Source: Flavobacterium sp. JAS
GTDB lineage: Bacteria; Bacteroidota; Bacteroidia; Flavobacteriales; Flavobacteriaceae
Length of the DNA: 64,000 bases
NCBI RefSeq assembly: GCF_020991455.1
Contig: NZ_JAJMOX010000012.1
Span: 177,487-241,486, forward strand
Direction of reading: 5' to 3'
Of this stretch, positions 28,252-36,668 are shown one piece after another (positions within the stretch are counted from its first letter, which is position 1; each line of letters starts with the position of its first letter). The notes below the pieces were generated by a model, which was not told the DNA's origin, did not search any database, and was given only the letters and a program-made list of their open reading frames with translations. Position numbers and translations under genes: made by a program.

Positions 28252-30048
28252 TTATCCAATCGTTACTTGAAAACTTTTTAAACCTGTTTTTATTTTTTCT
28301 CCGTTAAGGTTTTTAAAACCATCTGTTATATCTTGAATTAAATTTGGAGAAAATCGAAAAACTTTATTTCTTGTAAAAGCAGCTAATTGATAATTATTAT
28401 AGTTCTTAGCATTAAGTTTATAATATGTTCGGTATCCTCGTAACTCCATTTGAGCTCCAGCAAATTCAATTACTGGTTTATCAAGTAAAATCATTACTAT
28501 TTCTTCTAAAGTTCCTGGACCATCTATATTTTCTATAAGAACCCATTGCCAATACCAATTTAGAAAACGATTCATTGACCTTACCTGTATTATATTAAGT
28601 TCATTTCCTGTATCTACAAAACTCCACATAGTTTCAACTGCCGTTTCGATAGCATCACAAAAAAAGGACTTCAATCCTTTTTTTAAACGTCCTCCCTCAT
28701 ATACAGAGCAATATTTATATTCTGTCAACAACCCCCAAACATCAGCCTGATAGTCGGCTTCTTCTATTACTTTAGGAAACTGACCAATACCATTAGCAAC
28801 TTCTCTGGTCAATCTGTGTCCTTCTTTACTATAATGTAATGCTTCATGAAAGAAAAACAATCTTGCTGCCTGCATAATATCAGTATCTGTTTTCGTTATC
28901 AATCTTTTGCTAAGACCAAACAAAAACCCATCATCCAATAACCAAGTATTTGACTTTTCAATATATTCAAAACCATCTTCAACATCTGTTGTTTCAGTAT
29001 CTATTCTATCGTGTTTCAAACTAGTTTTATTAATGTCGGTAACTGATGTCCAAGGATGGCGGAAATGTTTACTGACTTTATTGTACTCATCATCAGACGC
29101 ACACACCATTTGAAGCCAGTTGTCTGTTGGTCTTCCAGAGATTGTCTTAATAAAAGGTTTTAATGTGTTTTCTAATTGTTCCTGCCATTTATCTCGAATT
29201 TCTTTTGCTAAAATTCGATCTCCCTCAGAAAGCACAACACGATTATCTACCTCCTTAGTAACCAATATTGCTTCCTTGTATTTTGGTGTTTCATTTCTAC
29301 TAAATTGATAAGTTTGGATATAAGGATAAATATTAGGATTTATTCTCGTTCCTAAAGCAAAAGGCAAACCTGACGAAGAAGCAATAAACAAATGAATTTT
29401 TTCTCTATCACTTAATTTATTGGCGTACGCATTTAAAATTTCTTGAAATGAATTAACTACATCACCAATATGTACTTGATTAAAAAGCGAATCTACATTA
29501 GGTGTTTCTAAACTTAAATCAAATTCATTTTCGGGATTTGGAACTACTTCATAGGTCGCTTGTCTGTCAATATTAAATGAAGTTGCAATGCGTATTGAAA
29601 CATCACCTTTTCCTTTTTGAATCTCATTTGGCAATAACAATGGTTTAATCGAAAACTGATAATCTATTGAAGGCTTATCTGTTTCTTGATACCATTCATT
29701 TTTTGTATGATGGAATTGATAAATAATGTAAGGATGTGTATTTCCAACAAGATATCCCAGATGAAATGATAAAGGTATGGGGGTAAAACCGAAATATGCA
29801 ATTGATGCATCTGGATGTGCATCAAGTACAGGTTTCAAAATATCTACAAATTTTCTTTGTTGAGATAAAGCGAGATTGTCAAATGAAAGATCATATAATT
29901 CACTCAATTTTGCATTACCAGCTTCAAAATCAATAAAAATGACTTTAGTTTTTGTATCTGGTGATAACGCAGACATACATTCTTGTTCTGTAATCTTCCT
30001 ATCTAATCCATAGTGCGCTACAATTATTGTTACTTTATTTGTTGTCAT
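28252..30048 (-). CDS. CBASS effector: SAVED domain plus predicted zinc metallopeptidase
   Basis: A 598-aa protein. The first about 265 residues match a SAVED (CARF-related) cyclic-nucleotide sensor, with two half-motifs: SIAYFGFTPIPLSFHLGYLVG near 82-102 and HLFIASSSGLPFALG near 219-233, followed by QTYQFS. The C-terminal about 330 residues contain HEALH (401-405) and, 24 residues on, EEADYQAD (429-436). This is the HExxH...E pattern of gluzincin metallopeptidases, with Glu430 (or 429) as likely third zinc ligand. It is therefore not the usual Cap4 nuclease, TIR or Lon fusion. It is the last gene of the CBASS set and starts 3 bp after the ATPase stop. Binding of the CD-NTase product would switch on proteolysis. 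The peptidase call is by motif only. Confidence 0.75.
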   Translation of the reverse strand: MTTNKVTIIVAHYGLDRKITEQECMSALSPDTKTKVIFIDFEAGNAKLSELYDLSFDNLALSQQRKFVDILKPVLDAHPDASIAYFGFTPIPLSFHLGYLVGNTHPYIIYQFHHTKNEWYQETDKPSIDYQFSIKPLLLPNEIQKGKGDVSIRIATSFNIDRQATYEVVPNPENEFDLSLETPNVDSLFNQVHIGDVVNSFQEILNAYANKLSDREKIHLFIASSSGLPFALGTRINPNIYPYIQTYQFSRNETPKYKEAILVTKEVDNRVVLSEGDRILAKEIRDKWQEQLENTLKPFIKTISGRPTDNWLQMVCASDDEYNKVSKHFRHPWTSVTDINKTSLKHDRIDTETTDVEDGFEYIEKSNTWLLDDGFLFGLSKRLITKTDTDIMQAARLFFFHEALHYSKEGHRLTREVANGIGQFPKVIEEADYQADVWGLLTEYKYCSVYEGGRLKKGLKSFFCDAIETAVETMWSFVDTGNELNIIQVRSMNRFLNWYWQWVLIENIDGPGTLEEIVMILLDKPVIEFAGAQMELRGYRTYYKLNAKNYNNYQLAAFTRNKVFRFSPNLIQDITDGFKNLNGEKIKTGLKSFQVTIG

Positions 30049-30050
30049 AT

Positions 30051-30926
30051 TTATTTTATAAGTGGTGAGGGTTTCGTATTTCTAATTGTTTCGACATACA
30101 TTTCCTTGTTAAAAGGTTGATTACTCTGAATAGCCTTATACAAAGACTGTTTACCTACTTTTTGTATCAAGTCAGAAAAACTATATGGCGTATCTGGATG
30201 ACTACTGGCTTCAATAAGATCTGAATAATCTTTTTCAGATAGTTTTGAACCACTAAACATGCGCTGAAATACTAGCTTTCTTTCATTTTTATCTGGTCTA
30301 TTAAACTCTATTATCTGTGATGCCCTTCTAATAACTGCAGGATCTAATACTTTCAATCTATTTGTAATCAAAATAACAGCTAAAGAAATATTTTCTCTAG
30401 CGATTAGATCAATTTGCTTAATTAAAACATTAAGTCCAGCGCGATCTTCGTGATGCGCTTGATTTTGATCACGGTCAGTAGCCAGATCATCAGCCTCATC
30501 AATTATTAGAATTCCCATCTGGCCAGACTTAATTTTAGATTTGACCTGTTCAAAAGCATCCGTAATACGGTTTGAGATTTCTCCCACTCTACCTGCACCA
30601 CGAATATTAGATGGAGTCTCAAAAACAACAACGCGTTTGTCAATTTGCTTTGCCAATGGCGTACCTATTGAGTGAGCCAAAGCTGTTTTACCACATCCAA
30701 CATCTCCTGATAAAATAATCAATGGTGTACCACCGACTAAATTTTGAAAAAAATCTAGACCTTCTGGATGATGTTTTTTCTGCCATTGTTCAATCTTCTC
30801 ATTATTAAAAAATAGTTCCAATGTATTTAATAGAGTATTCTTTTGCGTATCAATAGCAATCAAATCTTTATAAGCAGCCTCGGCGATTTGATTTGGGTGC
30901 TTATTCTCCTGTATTTTAACTTCCAT
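30051..30926 (-). CDS. TRIP13/Pch2-like AAA+ ATPase of type III CBASS (Cap6-like)
   Basis: A 291-aa AAA+ protein. Walker A is GDVGCGKTAL (74-83), followed by the TRIP13-like substrate-loop segment RGAGRVGEISNRI (109-121). Walker B is IIDEADDLA (141-149), sensor-1 is ILITNR (185-190) and the arginine fingers are RR (200-201). In type III CBASS this enzyme unfolds HORMA proteins and shuts off or resets cyclase activation. It lies 2 bp after the HORMA-like gene and 3 bp before the effector, so all are on one message. Length and motif set fit Cap6 well. Confidence 0.85.
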   Translation of the reverse strand: MEVKIQENKHPNQIAEAAYKDLIAIDTQKNTLLNTLELFFNNEKIEQWQKKHHPEGLDFFQNLVGGTPLIILSGDVGCGKTALAHSIGTPLAKQIDKRVVVFETPSNIRGAGRVGEISNRITDAFEQVKSKIKSGQMGILIIDEADDLATDRDQNQAHHEDRAGLNVLIKQIDLIARENISLAVILITNRLKVLDPAVIRRASQIIEFNRPDKNERKLVFQRMFSGSKLSEKDYSDLIEASSHPDTPYSFSDLIQKVGKQSLYKAIQSNQPFNKEMYVETIRNTKPSPLIK

Positions 30927-30928
30927 AT

Positions 30929-31414
30929 TTATTTTGTTATAATAGACCGTTGTAGTCTTAGATTATTGCTTATATAGTTTCGGTCTTGTGTTTCGATGCC
31001 TTGTAAAGCACTACCTGTTCCCCATCCTCGCTTTCGCAAATTATCATTTACTACTGTAGCATTAGATTTTGAAAAATCAAGATCAACATACAAGGTTGCA
31101 CTACATCCACTAGGTATAGCGAAATAATTTATACCTCCTGAAGCTGCTCCTGTGGATAAATAGCCGTAATTGTCAACTGTATATTTATAACTCATAAATT
31201 TGGTTCCTGAGGCATTATTTATTTGAATTTCAAAGAATTTAACAACCTTTTGATTCAGAATATAAGTCAGATCTTCAATCCAGCTTTCCGCGCGGACATA
31301 AGAAATAATCTGCCTATTTGCAAATCCTATAATATCCTCATATGTATTTTGCATTACTGCTTTAACATCGGACTCTGAATAGCTTTCAGTTCCGCTAAAT
31401 GTATATGTACTCAT
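30929..31414 (-). CDS. Bacterial HORMA-domain protein of CBASS (Cap7-like)
   Basis: A 161-aa protein. Features fitting bacterial HORMA domains are the opening TYTFSGTESYSESDVKAVM, a helix with QNTYEDIIGFANRQ, WIEDLTYILNQK, and a beta-rich C-terminal half with SGCSATLYVDLDFS. Bacterial HORMA proteins recognise a closure peptide and then activate the CD-NTase. The gene lies between the CD-NTase and the TRIP13-like ATPase, which is the standard type III CBASS order and supports the call more than sequence alone. No second HORMA gene is present, so a single HORMA serves here. Confidence 0.75.
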   Translation of the reverse strand: MSTYTFSGTESYSESDVKAVMQNTYEDIIGFANRQIISYVRAESWIEDLTYILNQKVVKFFEIQINNASGTKFMSYKYTVDNYGYLSTGAASGGINYFAIPSGCSATLYVDLDFSKSNATVVNDNLRKRGWGTGSALQGIETQDRNYISNNLRLQRSIITK

Positions 31415-31428
31415 ATCTTTATTTTTAA

Positions 31429-32442
31429 TTAATTGCAGTGAGAAGAAAAGATTTTACCGAATAATAATTGCATATGCGCCAGACTATCTGCGTCTCTACC
31501 TTGCAAATCTGCAACAATAGCTCTATTCATAATCTCAGACGCTTCCTGCAGCCAGTCGGCCAATTCATCAACTTGATAATTTGGCCAAGACTTTACAATA
31601 TTATTATCATCCATAACAGGATCAAGCACGTTCCAAGGTTTGTAGATATCCGGTTTTGGATTCTTGTAATAGTCAATAAACGAAACTGTCTCTTTGTTTT
31701 TGACAATATAGGCAAGGTAGGAGAACCAGTTAGCTAAAGTTTGTGGATATGTAGTGTCATCACCACAGTTATCAAATGCCTTAGCACCTAGAAGATTTAT
31801 TAAAAAACTTGGAAGGCATAGATTTTCTTCTGTTTCTATTTCTTTTACCGTCCGCCACCATTTAAAAAGTCTAATACAATCATTGAAGGTTACAATACCT
31901 TCTGTTTCTTTTGTTATTGCAGTGCGTTTTCGAATAAACTCACGGTGTTTTTCTATAGACGTAGTTATTACATCACCATTACCCCTTATTAACACCTGAT
32001 AATCAGTGTTATCTGCTTCAAACATAGGTACAATATCGAAGGATAGTTTTTCCTTCTCAAAAACAATATTCACAGAACTTTTAGTTACCTCAATGATATC
32101 ATCTGGATAACAAGTTTCTGCGTACTTTTTAAAACGATTTATTAGCGGACCAAATTCTGTTTCGTTGTCCTTTTTAACAACAAAAGGCAAATCAATATCC
32201 TGACCTTCAGTAGTTGTGTCGCCTCGCATATTACGTCTTAGACCTGTTCTAGTTGAAAAAGAACCTGAATACGGCATTTTCACAATTGTAAGCCCATCTT
32301 TTTCAGCTTCAGCTTTTATACATTTTCTTACTTCATCAGATTTTTTTTTGATATTATCACGTGTTTCAGAAGGTGGCGCAATCCAAGAAACAAAATTCTT
32401 TATTCTTAAATGCAACGTACTTTTTGTTTTATATGAGCTCAT
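31429..32442 (-). CDS. CBASS cGAS/DncV-like nucleotidyltransferase (CD-NTase)
   Basis: A 337-aa enzyme of the CD-NTase fold. The nucleotide-binding GS (YSGSFSTRTGLR, residues 60-61) is followed by the metal pair DID (Asp82, Asp84, in GQDIDLPFVV) and the third Asp136 in SFDIVPM. The C-terminal helical domain ends with LDPVMDDNNIVKSW, common in this family. It would make a cyclic di- or trinucleotide on infection after HORMA activation, and the SAVED effector would sense it. All catalytic residues are present. It is preceded by a 20-bp stem hairpin that separates it from the WYL gene. Clade and product cannot be fixed by eye. Confidence 0.92.
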   Translation of the reverse strand: MSSYKTKSTLHLRIKNFVSWIAPPSETRDNIKKKSDEVRKCIKAEAEKDGLTIVKMPYSGSFSTRTGLRRNMRGDTTTEGQDIDLPFVVKKDNETEFGPLINRFKKYAETCYPDDIIEVTKSSVNIVFEKEKLSFDIVPMFEADNTDYQVLIRGNGDVITTSIEKHREFIRKRTAITKETEGIVTFNDCIRLFKWWRTVKEIETEENLCLPSFLINLLGAKAFDNCGDDTTYPQTLANWFSYLAYIVKNKETVSFIDYYKNPKPDIYKPWNVLDPVMDDNNIVKSWPNYQVDELADWLQEASEIMNRAIVADLQGRDADSLAHMQLLFGKIFSSHCN

Positions 32443-32464
32443 AACTTATTAATTTTAAGCAAAG

Positions 32465-32507
32465 AAAAAGTTCCATCACGAAATGGAATTTCGCGATGGA
32501 ACTTTTT
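32465..32507 (-). terminator. 20-bp stem hairpin ahead of CD-NTase (attenuator-like)
   Basis: Read on the minus strand, AAAAAGTTCCATCGCGAAAT pairs with ATTTCGTGATGGAACTTTTT around a 3-nt tip, with only one G-U pair, then TTTTTCTTTG. It has terminator form but ends only 23 bp before the CD-NTase ATG. That leaves no room for a separate promoter after it. It could cut most transcripts from the nuclease-WYL genes before CBASS, or be an operator for the WYL protein. Confidence 0.7.
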
Positions 32508-32523
32508 TTATTTTTTTTACCTT

Positions 32524-33519
32524 TTATTTATATCTATTAAATACTAGCTGTATTTTTTGAGTAAATTCACTTACAATACAAGGAGGAGATAATATTTTAA
32601 CACTATCACCATATCCTAATATTTTTTCATAAAATTCCCATGAAGGTTTAACTCTCACTGAAATTTGAAATTCTTCAGCATTATCAAAAAGTATTTTCTG
32701 AGTTGGGTGTAAGCTCAATGTTTTGAGATAGTTACCTTGTTTTGGAGTAAAAGATAACTTTACTTCAATTGGATCCTCATTAAGTACTGTAATTCCAAAT
32801 GAATAACGAAAATATTCTTCAAAATCCAAGGTACAGGCTACAAATTTTTCAGGGAGTTTATCGATAGCTATAATCCTATCAAGACCATACGTTACAATAC
32901 CCTTATCGTTCATTCCTATAAGATACCAACGATGCCTATCCTCTTTCAATAAATAAGGATGAAGTTTAGTACTTTTAGGTTTAGCTGCTCCAAACTTTTG
33001 ATAGCTGATCTCTATAGCGAAAGAACTGTCAATAGCTTCTACAATTATAGGGATCCATTCGTTACCAGTAAATTTTTGATTATTATCCGTTAAAACAATT
33101 ATTCTATTATCATTTGTTTCTGAAATACCTTTTCTAATATTTACTGCATCCAGAACTTTATCTATCGCGTTTGTAAAATCTTTAAAGATATGATAATCCT
33201 TATATTGGCTTATAGTCTTTGCATAAAACATTAAAATACTGATGTCTTCTTCACGCAATCCAAAAGCTCGAATGGTATAGTTTTGATCTGAATAATAGTA
33301 AGCTTTTCGAGAATTACAATATTCAATTGGGGCATTATAATTTAATACATTATCTTCCTTCATCGCAATAATGTCATCATTAATCATTCTTAAAGAGACA
33401 TTGATTGATAAATCTCTTTCAATAATTCTTTTCAAGTCTTTAGTCTTCACATAATCTTGTGATCTCATTTCTCTGTCTATGATTGCATAGCGACCCAAAG
33501 GATGTTTACTTATAGCCAT
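32524..33519 (-). CDS. WYL-domain transcriptional regulator (CapW/BrxR-like)
   Basis: A 331-aa protein. It has an N-terminal winged helix (about 8-75, KDLKRIIERDLSINVSLRMI) and a middle WYL domain carrying the literal Trp-Tyr-Leu (RHRWYLIG, 196-202) with YGLDRI after it. A C-terminal WCX-like beta domain follows (about 230-325). Homologues called CapW or BrxR repress CBASS, BREX and related defence operons until a nucleic-acid ligand signals infection. It overlaps the upstream nuclease gene by 14 bp and lies 81 bp ahead of the CD-NTase. Palindromes at 35551-35566 and the hairpin at 32465-32507 are possible binding sites. Ligand and target are inferred. Confidence 0.85.
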   Translation of the reverse strand: MAISKHPLGRYAIIDREMRSQDYVKTKDLKRIIERDLSINVSLRMINDDIIAMKEDNVLNYNAPIEYCNSRKAYYYSDQNYTIRAFGLREEDISILMFYAKTISQYKDYHIFKDFTNAIDKVLDAVNIRKGISETNDNRIIVLTDNNQKFTGNEWIPIIVEAIDSSFAIEISYQKFGAAKPKSTKLHPYLLKEDRHRWYLIGMNDKGIVTYGLDRIIAIDKLPEKFVACTLDFEEYFRYSFGITVLNEDPIEVKLSFTPKQGNYLKTLSLHPTQKILFDNAEEFQISVRVKPSWEFYEKILGYGDSVKILSPPCIVSEFTQKIQLVFNRYK

Positions 33520-35467
33520 TTTCTACTTCTTTTTTTAAATGTTCATATAGCATAACCATTGCAAGTGTATCAAGTTCACAATACTTTAATAATGCTGTAC
33601 TTAACTCGGTTAACTCTGCATTGCTAATGTCAGTGTATTGCATTTTACCATAGGCAGTTAATGCTGCTCCACCATCTGCAAGTTCTTCCATTCCGGAGAC
33701 AACTTCATCAAGTTCTTCCGCTGTCCAATCTTCAAAAAGGTTAGGTAATTTTTTATATGGATTATCATACACTCCACCAGTATTAGACAACCAGATATGA
33801 TTATCTTTAAAGTTTTGACTACTTAACTTTATCTCCTTTAAAGTTTTAGTGTATTTATTTTGAAGATATTCACAACTATTAAGAATAGCTGGTAAAACGT
33901 TCTTAAGAGAATTTGAACCTTTAGTCAAAGGATTGTAATAATACTTTTTGACTATTTCCCATAAATCCACCATATCTCTATCACCTTTCCATTTTTCGAC
34001 ACTATCGCTTTTAGAATGAGAAATACTTTTGATAAAATGTATTAATTCATCAGCATCTGGTTCGTCTGAATTTAATAATTGTAGATAAATTGCATTTACT
34101 ATTGTGTTTTCATGGGTCGAATACCTAAATATCGTTCCGCAATCATCATTTAATGAATCCCTTAAAGCTCTTATAAAATCGAAATTAGGAAAAACCCCTT
34201 TAGTATTATTAAGATATTGTTGGGCATGTTCAATCATTCCGTCTTCATAATAAGTATGTACTGAAAACTGAAAAGCGATTTGTTCATAAGGTTTCCTTCC
34301 AGCATTAAATGGTAAGGGAACTGCGCTAGTTTCAAAATCAATAAAATGTAACGGATAATTCCAAGAATTCATTTCATCTTTTAATCCCTCTATATCAATA
34401 TAAATTGAATTATCCTCCTCAATTTCCTTTTGGATTTGAATCCATTGCCGAGCGCTCATACTTAATTTGCCAGCCTCTTCTTTTAAACCAATACTATCCT
34501 CAGTCAATTCATTCATAAAATAGACACCTCTGTTAAATAATTCACTTCCTTTTCGAAATGACCAAACATCAAAAGTCTTAGGTTTACTAAATTCTGAATC
34601 ACCCCATTTGTGTTGCTTTTGAAAACATTCATTAAAGCCAGACTTTAGACCATCTGTACCATCACTTACAAATTCGCACGATTTACAGCTATAAGAAGTT
34701 GGCCAATTAATATAAGTATCAGTCAAATAGTTCTCTTTGAAAATGGTGAGAGCATTCGAAAAATTTAATTCCGAAGAATAAGGATACTTATCATTTATTA
34801 TATCAGCAACTAAAGAAGTGACATCTTTGCTTCCAAGTACACTATCACCTGTACTATCTATAGAATCAATCATAATAATGACTCCTGTTCTATTTCCTGC
34901 TTTTTTACTAACTCTGAAAAATTGGTTAAGACCATCAACAGTAGCAATTTTTGATTTGTCTGCCATCATGATGGAAGAATTAATTTTCCAATCAGGAAAA
35001 CATAATTGAATTACATATTTTTGAAAAGAAATATCAAACAAATAAGGCTTCCATGATGAGACAAGACCGTCACGCTTTCCAACAAATAAATAATCATCTT
35101 TTGGATCAAAAGATTTAGATTTAACTTCAATAAGTTTAATATTAGTTCCAATTTTTACAAGAATATCGGTTCTTACGAACAATCCATTATGTAAAAAAGC
35201 AGCTTCATATATTACAACATTTTCTAATTGTAATAGTTCTTGAGTTCTTTCCCATAAATATTCATAATCACCGTCCTTACCTTCCAATAAAACTCCACCA
35301 GGATAATGCATCCGAGCATACTCTTCAATTTGAAAACCTCCTTCAGCTAATGCTAGTAAAAATGGATCTTCTTGCTTTTTATTAGCATACTCCTTTTTCC
35401 CTGTATAGTATAGCTTATTAGGACATTCAAGTCCTAATTTAAATCTTGACTTAGTTAGAACTTTCAT
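33506..35467 (-). CDS. DUF2779 nuclease: Cas4/RecB-like plus DEDD exonuclease-like
   Basis: A 653-aa two-part protein. The N-terminal part looks like Cas4/RecB nucleases: Cys15 in LECPNK, Asp101 in VRTDILV, and Glu114-x-Lys116 in LIEVKSKS. A later Cys cluster (SYSCKSCEF near 258, then NECF near 284) could complete an iron-sulfur site with Cys15. From about 370 the DUF2779 part has LHFIDFETSAVPLP, an RNase-H-like DxE exonuclease start, followed by STHENT, then YCELDTLAMVML as a final Asp. It heads the minus-strand operon and overlaps the WYL gene by 14 bp. It is not a known core part of CBASS, so it may add DNA or RNA degradation or generate a signal for the WYL protein. Confidence 0.75.
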   Translation of the reverse strand: MKVLTKSRFKLGLECPNKLYYTGKKEYANKKQEDPFLLALAEGGFQIEEYARMHYPGGVLLEGKDGDYEYLWERTQELLQLENVVIYEAAFLHNGLFVRTDILVKIGTNIKLIEVKSKSFDPKDDYLFVGKRDGLVSSWKPYLFDISFQKYVIQLCFPDWKINSSIMMADKSKIATVDGLNQFFRVSKKAGNRTGVIIMIDSIDSTGDSVLGSKDVTSLVADIINDKYPYSSELNFSNALTIFKENYLTDTYINWPTSYSCKSCEFVSDGTDGLKSGFNECFQKQHKWGDSEFSKPKTFDVWSFRKGSELFNRGVYFMNELTEDSIGLKEEAGKLSMSARQWIQIQKEIEEDNSIYIDIEGLKDEMNSWNYPLHFIDFETSAVPLPFNAGRKPYEQIAFQFSVHTYYEDGMIEHAQQYLNNTKGVFPNFDFIRALRDSLNDDCGTIFRYSTHENTIVNAIYLQLLNSDEPDADELIHFIKSISHSKSDSVEKWKGDRDMVDLWEIVKKYYYNPLTKGSNSLKNVLPAILNSCEYLQNKYTKTLKEIKLSSQNFKDNHIWLSNTGGVYDNPYKKLPNLFEDWTAEELDEVVSGMEELADGGAALTAYGKMQYTDISNAELTELSTALLKYCELDTLAMVMLYEHLKKEVENGYK

Positions 35468-35550
35468 AAACTTCTAAATTAATTATTTGAAATTATGCTT
35501 ACTAAAAATAAAATAGAGGAATTGTTTTTAAATAAGTGAATATATGGACT

Positions 35551-35566
35551 TACTTTATATAAAGTA
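35551..35566. promoter_or_regulatory. 16-bp palindrome, candidate WYL operator
   Basis: TACTTTATATAAAGTA is a perfect palindrome 84 bp upstream of the DUF2779 start, inside the promoter region of the nuclease-WYL-CBASS operon. Its place and symmetry fit a dimeric repressor site, the WYL protein being the local candidate. Confidence 0.5.
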
Positions 35567-35617
35567 CAAGTAAAAATACGTGTTTTAAGATCTCTGCTTT
35601 AAGTAAGTCATATCAAA

Positions 35618-35758
35618 AGGTCTTTAAATTTGATTGATGCTTTTGGCATTTATTTGAGGAGCTACACAAACAACAAGCATAAAAAATTAAGAAGCGCATG
35701 CTAAAACACTGTAATAATCCAAGATAATCTGGTTAGATAATTGAATGTTTCCCCCTAC
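35618..35758 (-). repeat. Leader repeat, copy A (inverted partner at 37340-37480)
   Basis: About 140 bp that reappear, inverted, at 37340-37480. A 35-bp core (35712-35746) is identical in both, a 20-bp block (35627-35646) is identical, and the stretch between is alignable (for example GCGCAT with flanking TTAAG). Relative to the gene it precedes it has the same orientation as copy B, and it ends about 150 bp from the DUF2779 start. It has no frame. Confidence 0.75.
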
Positions 35759-35764
35759 CACTTT

Positions 35765-35794
35765 AAAAAGCTTCAGATTTCTCTAAAGCTTTTT
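35765..35794. terminator. Bidirectional terminator
   Basis: AAAAAGCTT pairs with AAGCTTTTT, and T-rich stretches follow on both strands. On the minus strand it would end transcripts from the 101-aa gene (stop at 35899) before the leader repeat. Confidence 0.6.
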
Positions 35795-35898
35795 TATTTT
35801 TAACTATTTATGGATTTTCCTTCTGTTACCAGACCTTGTCATTAGCTAGGATGATGACCACTTTGACAAAAAAAAAATCAAAAAAGCAACGCAGGTTA

Positions 35899-36204
35899 TT
35901 AATTTGCATTATTCCAGTTTGTAATTATCCAATCAGCAATTTTGTTATGAGTTCTTATCTCTGAAGGGACTGAATAACGTATCATTCTTTCGATTTTATT
36001 GTATGTAGACGTATTCGCAGGTGTGTTTGTCCAATGTTTTTTACAAATATGATTTATAAAATAAAGAACCTCATAACCTTCAGTTCTGTTTAATTGCGAA
36101 TAATCAGTTCCTTTTGTGTAATAAGGATTGTCTTCATCCGCTTTTGCAGTCCATTTATAGTGCTTGCCATCATCATAAAGCATTTGTGATTTTAAATAAC
36201 TCAT
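35899..36204 (-). CDS. Uncharacterised 101-aa protein
   Basis: A 101-aa hydrophilic protein with many aromatic residues (YKWTAKADEDNPYYTKG, NHICKKHWTN, IADWIITNWNN). It has no signal peptide, membrane segment or domain that I recognise. Amino-acid make-up and a clean ATG suggest it is real. A 28-codon frame for a hydrophobic peptide ends 13 bp upstream on the same strand and may be cotranscribed. It lies between the two inverted leader repeats, in a defence-rich neighbourhood. Confidence 0.65.
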   Translation of the reverse strand: MSYLKSQMLYDDGKHYKWTAKADEDNPYYTKGTDYSQLNRTEGYEVLYFINHICKKHWTNTPANTSTYNKIERMIRYSVPSEIRTHNKIADWIITNWNNAN

Positions 36205-36216
36205 AGTTCGATTTAA

Positions 36217-36303
36217 TTAAATTATTAATAATAACTTTCCAACTAGAAAAGTACTAAAAGCAAATAACATTAATAAAAACAAAACTTTATTACGGAAAAC
36301 CAT
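36217..36303 (-). CDS. Possible 28-aa single-pass membrane peptide
   Basis: ATG 36303 opens a frame MVFRNKVLFLLMLFAFSTFL followed by VGKLLLII and TAA at 36217. It is almost wholly hydrophobic after a short basic start, like small membrane peptides or type I toxins. It ends 13 bp before the 101-aa gene on the same strand. In AT-rich DNA a chance Phe/Leu-rich frame is quite possible, so confidence is low. Confidence 0.35.
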   Translation of the reverse strand: MVFRNKVLFLLMLFAFSTFLVGKLLLII

Positions 36304-36668
36304 AATATTAAATAAAAATATTCAAAGCTACTAAGTATTGATTCTCATATTAAAACCTCTTTCTTCTAGAGCAAGTGTCTTTTACATTAGTCCCTGAAGC
36401 TTTGCCTTAATAGCCCTAACGGGACAATTTTCGAACCATTTCAAAGATGATTTAGAAAAAATAAATCAAATTTAAGTTTAATATTAATTTATGGAACTAG
36501 GATATAATTACTCTTTCATAAGATCTGGACAAAAGAGACAATAATTCATCCTCCAGTTTTACAATTAAAATTATTTTAGAGTTATTTTTGTAAATAGTTA
36601 AGTGCATTTAACTAATTTAAATAGAGGGATCAAATTGAAAAATATTCAAAATTATACAATGCCAATTA
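36304..36668. other. Intergenic region, no gene seen
   Basis: AT-rich, with no coding frame or strong hairpin noticed. It separates the minus-strand small genes from the plus-strand interrupted gene and probably holds promoters for both. Confidence 0.4.
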
